From assembly GCA_045599965.1 (NCBI GenBank), contig JAZRXA010000050.1:1-12689 (forward strand): 12,689 nucleotides of DNA, given 5' to 3'. Of the stretch, positions 7,357 to 12,689 are shown one piece after another. The stretch is from RGIG5612 sp045599965 (GTDB taxonomy: Bacteria > Bacillota > Clostridia > Lachnospirales > Lachnospiraceae). Within the stretch, counting starts at the first letter, position 1. Every line of letters begins with the position of its first letter. The notes beneath the pieces were generated by a model. That model saw only the letters and a list, made by a program, of their open reading frames with translations, made no database searches and was not told the origin of the DNA. A program made the translations under genes and the position numbers.

Positions 7357-7833
7357 CTATTTTGCTTGGTAGTGGCCACTTTTTCCGCCATCTTTTTCAA
7401 GCAAATATACTTCTGATATTTTTATGTCTCTTTGGACTGCCTTACACATATCATATATTGTAAGTGCTGCCACGCTAGCTGCGCTCATAGCTTCCATCTC
7501 AACTCCGGTTTGTCCTTTGCATTTTGCCGTAGATATTATTTTTATTGTTTTCTTTTCATCGTCTAATTCAAAACTTATATCAACACTTGTTAGGTTTATT
7601 GGATGGCACATCGGTATTATTTCAAAAGTTTTTTTGGCTGCCATTATTCCTGCTACTTGTGCAACAGAAAGCACATCTCCCTTTTTCATTTTTCCTTCTT
7701 TTATTAATTCATATGTCGTTTCATTTACATATACCAAAGCAGTAGCTTTTGCTACTCTACATGTTTCGTCCTTTTCTGACACATCAACCATTTTAGCTCT
7801 TCCTTCTTCGTTGAAATGAGTTAAGTTTTCCAT
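7357..7833 (-). CDS. moaC: Cyclic pyranopterin monophosphate synthase
   Basis: MoaC converts 3',8-cyclo-7,8-dihydro-GTP, the MoaA product, into cyclic pyranopterin monophosphate, the first stable molybdopterin intermediate. The 158-residue protein is normal length. It shows MVDVSEKDETCRVAKA (15-30), KKGDVLSVAQVAGIMAAKKT (50-69), the catalytic-pocket IPMCHPINLT (73-82), the TGVEMEAMSAASVAALTIYDM segment, and the C-terminal KDGGKSGHY. The ATG lies one base after the moaA stop, and its ribosome site (GGAGGA) is inside the last codons of moaA, so the two are translationally coupled. Confidence 0.97.
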   Translation of the reverse strand: MENLTHFNEEGRAKMVDVSEKDETCRVAKATALVYVNETTYELIKEGKMKKGDVLSVAQVAGIMAAKKTFEIIPMCHPINLTSVDISFELDDEKKTIKIISTAKCKGQTGVEMEAMSAASVAALTIYDMCKAVQRDIKISEVYLLEKDGGKSGHYQAK

Positions 7834-7834
7834 A

Positions 7835-8794
7835 TCATCCTCCGATTTGATTCATGCCTCTTAATGAATTGCTTGGGTTATCAAAATCTATATCAAAGTT
7901 CTTTGGTTTTGCCAAAATATTTGCTTGTATTTCCTTGTATAATTCTTCCCCAACCAACCCTTTAATAGATTTTTCTGTTTGCGAGTGCAAACACATTTTT
8001 ATCTTTCCATCTGCTGTAAGTCTTATTCTATTACATTGCTTGCAGAAATGATTACTAACTGGACTTATTAGCCCAATGCTTCCTTTATATCCTTCGATTT
8101 TATAAATTTTCGACACTCCACTGTCGGTAAAGTGTTTTAACCTTGCTTCTTTTTGCAAAATTATGTCATTTGATATAAAAGTTTCCTTACTGAAGTCTTT
8201 TGCTGGTCCTATTGGCATCAACTCAATAAATCGTATTTCAAAATCATTATTTTTCGTTAATTCTATAAAATCTTTAATCTCATCGTCGTTCACTCCACCT
8301 TGTAATACGACGTTTATCTTGATATTTTTAAAGCCTTCACTTCTTATTTTGTCTATTCCTTGAAAAATTTTGTGTACTGGTTGATCAAAGTCTTTGCTTC
8401 TAGTTATTTTTTTATACTTTTCATCCTGTAAAGTGTCTAAACTTATATTGATTCTATTTACTCCAGCTAACTTCAAATCATGTGCATATTTATCCAATAG
8501 TAATCCATTTGTCGTTATGCAAAGCTCTTCAATACCTTTTATTGACGCTATTCTTTGGCATATTTCAATTATTCCTTTTCTGACAAGTGGCTCGCCACCT
8601 GTTAGACGAACTTTTCTAATTCCTAACCTTGAAGCTTGCCTTACAAACTCTTCAATTTCGTCAACACTTAAGATGTCATCGTGCGAAAGTTTATTTACTC
8701 CACACTCTGGCATACAATAATTACACCTTAAATTACATAAATCAGTGACTGATATTCTTAAATAATCAATTTCACGATTTAAGGAGTCCTTCAT
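7835..8794 (-). CDS. moaA: GTP 3',8-cyclase (radical SAM)
   Basis: MoaA uses S-adenosylmethionine and two 4Fe-4S clusters to cyclise GTP in the first step of molybdopterin synthesis. The 319-residue protein has the radical SAM motif C20-x3-C24-x2-C27 (CNLRCNYC), the TGGEPL segment (about 64-69), and the C-terminal cluster CKQCNRIRL followed 14 residues later by CLH, which binds GTP. The protein ends in Gly-Gly, the MoaA double-glycine tail needed for activity, so it looks intact. GAGGAT precedes the start. It is the first gene of moaA-moaC-MBL-DUF2284-RACo. Expression is probably controlled at the promoter and operator-like repeat at 8842-8872; I saw no Moco riboswitch in the short leader. 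Confidence 0.97.
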   Translation of the reverse strand: MKDSLNREIDYLRISVTDLCNLRCNYCMPECGVNKLSHDDILSVDEIEEFVRQASRLGIRKVRLTGGEPLVRKGIIEICQRIASIKGIEELCITTNGLLLDKYAHDLKLAGVNRINISLDTLQDEKYKKITRSKDFDQPVHKIFQGIDKIRSEGFKNIKINVVLQGGVNDDEIKDFIELTKNNDFEIRFIELMPIGPAKDFSKETFISNDIILQKEARLKHFTDSGVSKIYKIEGYKGSIGLISPVSNHFCKQCNRIRLTADGKIKMCLHSQTEKSIKGLVGEELYKEIQANILAKPKNFDIDFDNPSNSLRGMNQIGG

Positions 8795-8841
8795 TTTATC
8801 CTCAATTCCCTTTTTTTATGATAGGAAAACACTTCATTATT

Positions 8842-8872
8842 TATATAGCCATAAAGTGATTTTTTGTCACTT
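8842..8872 (-). promoter_or_regulatory. Likely moaA operon promoter with operator-like inverted repeat
   Basis: On the minus strand, GTGACA (8865-8870) and TATATA (8842-8847) have a 17-base spacer. AAGTGA (8854-8859) and TCACTT (8867-8872) form an inverted repeat overlapping the -35 and spacer. CACTTCAT occurs at 8868-8875 and again at 8830-8837, near the start point, giving three copies of the CACTT half-site. The layout suggests repressor control, but I recognise no known regulator site; the ModE consensus does not fit well. Confidence 0.45.
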
Positions 8873-8896
8873 CATTCTATATTATATATGAAAATA

Positions 8897-8940
8897 TACG
8901 AAAAAAATAGCATTGGATTATTTTAATCCAATGCTATTTT
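8897..8940 (-). terminator. Strong rho-independent terminator of the RepL-IDH gene
   Basis: Arms 8904-8920 and 8924-8940 are a perfect 17-bp inverted repeat with a 3-base loop. On the minus strand the stem runs directly into an uninterrupted T tract (about 8 T, counting the last stem bases). It lies about 20 bases past the stop of the 547-residue gene and shields moaA from its transcription. Confidence 0.88.
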
Positions 8941-8960
8941 GGGGAAAGGAAAGGGTTAAT

Positions 8961-10604
8961 TTATTTTTTAACCGCGAAATATATGTCTTCGAAATACTTC
9001 TTAATGGCTAAAACGAAATCTCTAGTACTAAGAACATATGGGTCAGTAATATTTGTATACTTTGCAAGGTCCCTAGTCATGTATCCGTTACCTATTGTGT
9101 TAAATACTGCTTGTTCAAGATTATTTGCGAATCTAATTAAATCAAGAACACCATCAACCTCGCCTCTAAGTCTAAGCGCAGAAGTCCAAGCAAAGATTAC
9201 AGATACAGCACTTTCTGATCTTACAATATTCTTGTCTTCATTATTTTCAAATAATATGTCATTAGCTTTGAAAATATAACTTTCGTCATTAGAAACAATA
9301 GTTGTTTTCATTAGTTGTGCTCCACCAAAAGCACTTGCAACCATGCTATTTACAAGTTCACCATCATGTTCATTAATAGCCCATATAAATCCACCTTGGC
9401 TATTAATAGCATTTCCGATAGTCGTATCTGTAAGTCCATGATTAAATTTTATTCCTTCAGCTTTGAACTTTTCTTTATATTCACGTTCAAAAAGTTCAGT
9501 GAAAGTATCATAGTAAGCTCTATCAAATATAGAAGATTTATCAACTCTATCTGTGAAAAGTAAGTTTGTTTTAGTTTTTAATGCATATTCAAAACAACTT
9601 CTAGCAAATGAAATAACATTACCAGCTAAGTTATAATTACAACTAATAATACCTGGTGTAGAAAATTCATTTACAAAAAATACATCTTTAGATTCATCAT
9701 TATTAGTGTAAACAATCTCAGCAACTCCAGGCTTTTGTGGCTTAACTTCAATAGATTGACTCATCTTTCCGTTAAGCTGCCTAGCAACTGTAATAGGCTT
9801 AGCCCAGTTTCTAAATAATGAAATAAAATTCTTAGTTGTAATTGGTGTAGTAAAAGAAGTTCCTTGAACAAATTCCTCAACGTTCTTAGTCTTCATATCA
9901 GCTGCTTTTGAATCTTGTTTTGAATATCCGTATGAAACACAAATCTTGCTTGCTTTAATTTTATTAAGCAATTCATATACATAATAATCATTTTCAGAAG
10001 AATTATTCTCTCTAACAGAAAAATCTTGTGTCGAAACTTCTAAGTAAGGATATATAAGTTCACTCATCACAAGGCTGTGCATTGAATCACAATCTATATT
10101 TCTGTTGAGTATTAGTATCTTATTAAACACTTTTGTCTTAACAAAGGATGGGTCTTCTGTTTTTGATGAAGATGAAGAAAATGGCAAAATATTCACAACT
10201 TCACTAGCTTGTGCTTCTTCATCTTCCTTTTGTTTAACCAAACTATTGATTTTTTCTTCTTCAGTTTTTTGTGAACACTCATAAAATACGTTTGTGTCTA
10301 CAAACCAAACTCCGTTCTGAAGTTTGCGTAAAAAACCACTAGATTGCAATTTTTTCATGATCTTTGCAATTGTCGTTTGGCTGCATTTTACATCTTCAGA
10401 GATTTTTTTATAAGTTCCAATAAATAAGCTGGTGTCTAAATTGATGTTTTCAACGATATACAGAAAAATCTCGATTTGTTTGCTATCCTTAATTTCGATT
10501 GAATTAAGATAGTCTGAAAAGTAGTTTCTCCACTGCAGTATAGCTGTAGAGTTATAGCTGTTATTATTAATCAGCAAATTCATGTATTTTTTCTCAATAT
10601 CCAT
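8961..10604 (-). CDS. RepL-like winged-helix domain fused to a degenerate isocitrate dehydrogenase domain
   Basis: Residues about 38-108 resemble the Firmicute plasmid initiator RepL: IEIFLYIVENINLDTSLFIG, then TYKKISEDVKCSQTTIAKIM with KKLQSSGFLRKLQNGVWFVD, a winged-helix HTH. A charged, Ser-rich linker (110-153) follows. Residues about 160-545 align along their length with dimeric type II NADP-dependent IDH, for example YPYLEVSTQDFSVRENNSSEND, NWAKPITVAR, SCFEYALKTK, EGIKFNHGLTDT, SQGGFIWA, HDGELVNS, VIFAWTSALR and GYMTRDLAKY. Active-site residues are mostly gone: the SPNGTIRN loop, the Arg in TVFRE, the TPDE segment, the Tyr after GRHAYGDQ, the STKNT lysine (now R353) and the NADP motif HGTVTRH are not conserved. 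One substrate arginine (R275) and one metal aspartate (D393) remain. An inactive DNA-binding sensor or initiator is my inference. AAGGAAAGGG precedes the ATG. Confidence 0.85.
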   Translation of the reverse strand: MDIEKKYMNLLINNNSYNSTAILQWRNYFSDYLNSIEIKDSKQIEIFLYIVENINLDTSLFIGTYKKISEDVKCSQTTIAKIMKKLQSSGFLRKLQNGVWFVDTNVFYECSQKTEEEKINSLVKQKEDEEAQASEVVNILPFSSSSSKTEDPSFVKTKVFNKILILNRNIDCDSMHSLVMSELIYPYLEVSTQDFSVRENNSSENDYYVYELLNKIKASKICVSYGYSKQDSKAADMKTKNVEEFVQGTSFTTPITTKNFISLFRNWAKPITVARQLNGKMSQSIEVKPQKPGVAEIVYTNNDESKDVFFVNEFSTPGIISCNYNLAGNVISFARSCFEYALKTKTNLLFTDRVDKSSIFDRAYYDTFTELFEREYKEKFKAEGIKFNHGLTDTTIGNAINSQGGFIWAINEHDGELVNSMVASAFGGAQLMKTTIVSNDESYIFKANDILFENNEDKNIVRSESAVSVIFAWTSALRLRGEVDGVLDLIRFANNLEQAVFNTIGNGYMTRDLAKYTNITDPYVLSTRDFVLAIKKYFEDIYFAVKK

Positions 10605-10649
10605 CGCTTTCCCTTTCCTTTTTACAATGTTAATTAACTGGATGCGTGT

Positions 10650-10678
10650 ATTATAATTTAAAATAGGAAAAAAGTCAA
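10650..10678 (-). promoter_or_regulatory. Consensus promoter of the RepL-IDH gene
   Basis: On the minus strand TTGACT (10673-10678) and TATAAT (10650-10655) are 17 bases apart. The 10-bp palindrome GTTAATTAAC (10629-10638) lies in the short leader, just past the expected start near 10643, where a bound protein could block transcription. Self-repression by the winged-helix domain is a reasonable guess. Confidence 0.8.
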
Positions 10679-10832
10679 GGTAAAGTGTAAGTAATACTTC
10701 AAAATAAATTAAAGAAAATAAATTATTAAATTAATAAAAATAGAATTCGAAATAAAAATAATAGCTGCATCAAAAATCTAAGAACATCGATCTATTATAC
10801 AGAAAAATTATTTTTGAGTCAAAATATAAAAA

Positions 10833-11059
10833 TTGACATATAAAATCGTTTTATATAGGTATAAAGTACAGCGAAGAAAAAGGTGAAAAATAGAGTTATT
10901 AAAATATCAAAGAAAAATAAAATTTAACAATCTTTCTATAAACCTTAGATAAATATATATAGAAGAGACAACAAAATTCTTGTGTTCTCTTTTACTTGGC
11001 TTTGGTGTTGTGTGGTAAAGAAATTAAATTGTTAAAAAGATAACAATTTAATTTTTACA
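10833..11059 (+). ncRNA. Possible small RNA transcription unit in the spacer (weak)
   Basis: A perfect TTGACA at 10833-10838 is followed by TATA-type sequence (10852-10865), though no -10 has ideal spacing. About 190 bases downstream, a perfect 14-bp A/T inverted repeat (11021-11034 and 11041-11054) ends in a short T run (11052-11056), which could terminate a plus-strand transcript. No open frame of note lies between. This could be a small regulatory RNA, but the promoter is imperfect and the stem has almost no G-C pairs. Confidence 0.2.
11021..11054. repeat. Perfect 14-bp inverted repeat in the spacer
   Basis: AAATTAAATTGTTA (11021-11034) is mirrored by TAACAATTTAATTT (11041-11054) around a 6-base centre. 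It contains the TTGTTA/TAACAA half-site also seen at 10629-10638 (as TGTTAATTAAC) and as a full palindrome TTGTTAACAA at 11704-11713. It could be a terminator for plus-strand RNA, a protein-binding site, or a cruciform at an origin. Confidence 0.55.
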
Positions 11060-11409
11060 GGATTTTCTGTTTATAAAATTTTTAGCTGATCAAATATTTT
11101 TCATCTCATTGATACTCTATTTTTAGCTTAAAAATAATAAAGTATGAATTTTTGCAAAGAGATACTTCTAAATTTGCTTATAATCGTTACTTTCTATATA
11201 TCAGTGAAGTGTATTTTCGTGGCAAGTGAAGTAAAAATCATTGATTAAAATAAATTTAATTTTCCAGATCTTTGGCTATTTCACTATACTCCATTTTTAG
11301 AAATAATTTTATTATAATTACGATGATACACTTTATCATTTTTTATATGCATTTTACTATTTACTTTACTTATTCGTAATTTCTTTTTTTATCATTTTCA
11401 TTCTTTTTT

Positions 11410-11430
11410 CTTATACATTTCTTGTATAAG
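11410..11430. repeat. Perfect 8-bp inverted repeat
   Basis: CTTATACA (11410-11417) and TGTATAAG (11423-11430) flank a 5-base centre. The right arm includes one of the recurring CTTGT motifs. No U tract follows on either strand, so a protein-binding site is more likely than a terminator. Confidence 0.45.
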
Positions 11431-11494
11431 TCTTGATTTTCATCTTTGATCTAAATAAGCTCTTTTTTGTGCTATTATCTGTTAGGGTTTTTAT

Positions 11495-11532
11495 CACAAG
11501 ATTTTTAATTGTTTTTTATTCAAAATCTTGTG
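11495..11532. repeat. Perfect 11-bp inverted repeat
   Basis: CACAAGATTTT (11495-11505) and AAAATCTTGTG (11522-11532) flank a 16-base T-rich loop. The right arm carries the CTTGT motif and the left arm its inverse. On the plus strand an AT-rich run follows, making a weak terminator possible. Confidence 0.5.
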
Positions 11533-11801
11533 TATATTATTTTAATTTTTACTCCCTTGTGTTTGTTTTTTTATTAATTTTTTTTTGATTTTTCTATTAA
11601 TTTTTTATTTTTATGTTCTTTTGATATTATATTCTGTATCTTGTATATTACTTTCTTTTATATTTTTTAATTTGTGCATAACATATTTTATTTTCTTTGT
11701 TCCTTGTTAACAAAACAATTTCTATTTTTTCACTTGTTATCTATTATGTTTATATTTATATTTATTATTTTTTTCTTGTATTTATCTATTGTATTTATTA
11801 A

Positions 11802-11830
11802 TTGACAACTCTTTTGTATTATTTTATAAT
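11802..11830 (+). promoter_or_regulatory. Full-consensus sigma-A promoter of the coiled-coil gene
   Basis: TTGACA (11802-11807) and TATAAT (11825-11830) are both perfect consensus matches with an ideal 17-base spacer. Such a promoter would be very strong unless repressed, which suggests control by a protein binding nearby, for example at the CTTGT motif (11775) or ACAAG (11835-11839) on either side. The leader is about 40 bases and ends in TGGAGG (11868-11873). Confidence 0.88.
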
Positions 11831-11877
11831 TTGCACAAGTATTATTTTTATATACAACATACAATTTTGGAGGTTAT

Positions 11878-12561
11878 ATGAGTATGCAAGATTTTATTGA
11901 AAATAGCTCAAATGAAAGTACAGAAAATGTTGTGTTAGAAGAAAACCAAGTAGTATTTAACTCTACCCCGGAAGTTAACCCGGTTGAAGCTCCTAAACCT
12001 GTAGAAGCTCCTAAGCCAGTTAAACCTGTTGAAACTAGAATTACTGGTTGGACATCATTAAAAGAATTTTCTGTTGAGTGTGGAATTACATATGAGGCTG
12101 TTAGACAACAAGTTCAAAAACATTCTTCTGTATTAGAAGGTCATATTAAAACAATAGGAAAAACTCGTTATTTAGATTCATACGCTAAAAAGTTTTTACG
12201 TGGAAAGAAAGTTAATGCTAAGGAACCTATTGTTGCTCCTACAAAAGCAGATGAAACTACTGCCCCATCTCAAGAAGTATTAAAACCTGTAGTTGCAAAA
12301 GAAACTTTAGCTATGCAAGTTAATAGTGCTCCTGTTAGCACACCTAAAGCTTCTACTTCTGCATTAAATGAAAAAATAGCTGCACAGAAAACTGAAATTC
12401 AAGAATTGAAAAAGAAAATTAGATCATTAGAAGATGAAATTAAGCAAATTGAATATGATAACGTTTTATCACAATCAATTATTGCTAGTATGAATTCTCG
12501 TGAATTTAATAATTGGAAAAATAAATTTAAAGCTCAAATGAGAGATACAATGGATATTTGA
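11878..12561 (+). CDS. Winged-helix plus coiled-coil protein, plasmid-accessory-like, unknown function
   Basis: I do not recognise a named family. The 227-residue protein begins with an acidic, low-complexity part and Pro-rich repeats (PVEAPKPVEAPKPVKPVE, about 35-52). A compact HTH/winged-helix module follows (about 55-108): WTSLKEFSVECGITYEAVRQ with a wing ending GKTRYLDSYAKKFLRG, a common arrangement in small DNA-binding proteins encoded next to plasmid replication genes. After a second Ala/Pro/Thr-rich linker (110-160) comes a predicted coiled coil (about 162-195: EKIAAQKTEIQELKKKIRSL) and a basic tail. This suggests a dimer that binds DNA and perhaps the RepL-IDH protein. The start has TGGAGG at ideal spacing and a perfect promoter. 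The stop codon shares its last base with the end of rnpB on the other strand. Confidence 0.82.
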   Translation: MSMQDFIENSSNESTENVVLEENQVVFNSTPEVNPVEAPKPVEAPKPVKPVETRITGWTSLKEFSVECGITYEAVRQQVQKHSSVLEGHIKTIGKTRYLDSYAKKFLRGKKVNAKEPIVAPTKADETTAPSQEVLKPVVAKETLAMQVNSAPVSTPKASTSALNEKIAAQKTEIQELKKKIRSLEDEIKQIEYDNVLSQSIIASMNSREFNNWKNKFKAQMRDTMDI

Positions 12562-12689
12562 GTGGGCCTATAAGCCGGGTTCTGTCGTGAATGGTCATCT
12601 ATCTTGACTTACTGTCGCCAGTAAATTCTTCGCAACCTACCTGAAAGCTTGGCGGGCAACCTACAAACGCTTTCTGCTTGGTCTTGCTT
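12561..12689 (-). ncRNA. rnpB: RNase P RNA, 3' part (runs off the window)
   Basis: Read on the minus strand, the last bases carry the near-universal 3' signature of bacterial RNase P RNA: AGATAGATGACCATT, then ACAGAACCCGGCTTATAGG and CCCACT at the 3' end. Upstream, GGTTGC...AGGTAGGTTGCGAAG fits the helices of the catalytic core. RNase P removes the 5' leader from precursor tRNAs. Only about 130 of the expected 350-400 bases are inside the window. I see no hairpin and T tract after the mature 3' end, so the primary transcript probably runs antisense into the coiled-coil gene. Confidence 0.95.

Larger units (their letters stand above)
10680..11801. other. Gene-free, very AT-rich spacer with repeats (possible origin or control region)
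   Basis: About 1.1 kb between the two divergent promoters holds no convincing gene. The left part (about 10680-10980) is A-rich and the right part (about 11300-11800) is strongly T-rich on the plus strand. The spacer contains inverted repeats at 11021-11054, 11410-11430 and 11495-11532, a 15-base direct repeat (11112-11126 and 11286-11300), and eight CTTGT motifs (starting at 10979, 11421, 11527, 11556, 11640, 11703, 11733 and 11775). An AT-rich region with repeats next to an initiator-like gene is what a plasmid origin looks like, but no function can be proven from sequence. Confidence 0.5.

Noticed and set aside
7347..7400. 18-residue N-terminal extension of the MBL protein
   Set aside because: The upstream ATG is inside moaC and lacks a good ribosome site, whereas GGGAGGG directly precedes the ATG at 7346.
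8961..10604. Functional isocitrate dehydrogenase
   Set aside because: Key substrate, catalytic and NADP residues are absent and an HTH domain is fused in front, so annotation as an active enzyme would be misleading.
10605..11877. CRISPR array in the repeat-bearing spacer
   Set aside because: The repeats are short (5-15 bases), irregularly spaced and not separated by unique spacers of constant length; no cas genes are present.

Overview
The window looks like a low-GC anaerobic Firmicute (Clostridia-like) chromosome. The grounds are A/T-rich codons, AGGAGG-type ribosome sites, a Firmicute RepL-type domain, and corrinoid methyl-transfer genes typical of acetogens and methylamine or betaine users. 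I cannot name the genus.

Layout. Positions 1-200 hold a GC-richer, multi-hairpin sequence that is probably a structured non-coding RNA. From 215 to 8794 every gene is on the minus strand. In transcription order, moaA, moaC, an MBL-fold hydrolase, a DUF2284 Cys-rich protein and a RACo-type corrinoid activator form one tight unit. A pterin-binding methyltransferase and its corrinoid protein follow, ending at a strong terminator (2758-2789). A new promoter (2726-2754) then drives a mogA/moaB-type gene, thrC and a COG2426 membrane protein. The methyltransferase could move a methyl group between tetrahydrofolate and the cobamide protein, with RACo restoring Co(I). No substrate-specific MttB-type methyltransferase lies in the window. 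Molybdopterin genes are split between the first and last units.

The right part (8904-12561) is different and is the most interesting. A minus-strand gene encodes a RepL-like winged-helix domain fused to a complete but catalytically degraded isocitrate dehydrogenase (type II, dimeric class). A 1.27-kb very AT-rich spacer with inverted repeats and recurring CTTGT motifs separates it from a divergent gene for a winged-helix plus coiled-coil protein. Both genes have near-perfect sigma-A promoters. The arrangement resembles a plasmid replicon (initiator, origin-like spacer, accessory DNA-binding protein) sitting in a chromosome. My inference is a replicon-derived system in which an IDH fold has been reused as a sensor or structural module.

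The window ends in the 3' part of rnpB (RNase P RNA, minus strand). Its mature end falls on the stop codon of the coiled-coil gene, with no visible terminator between them.
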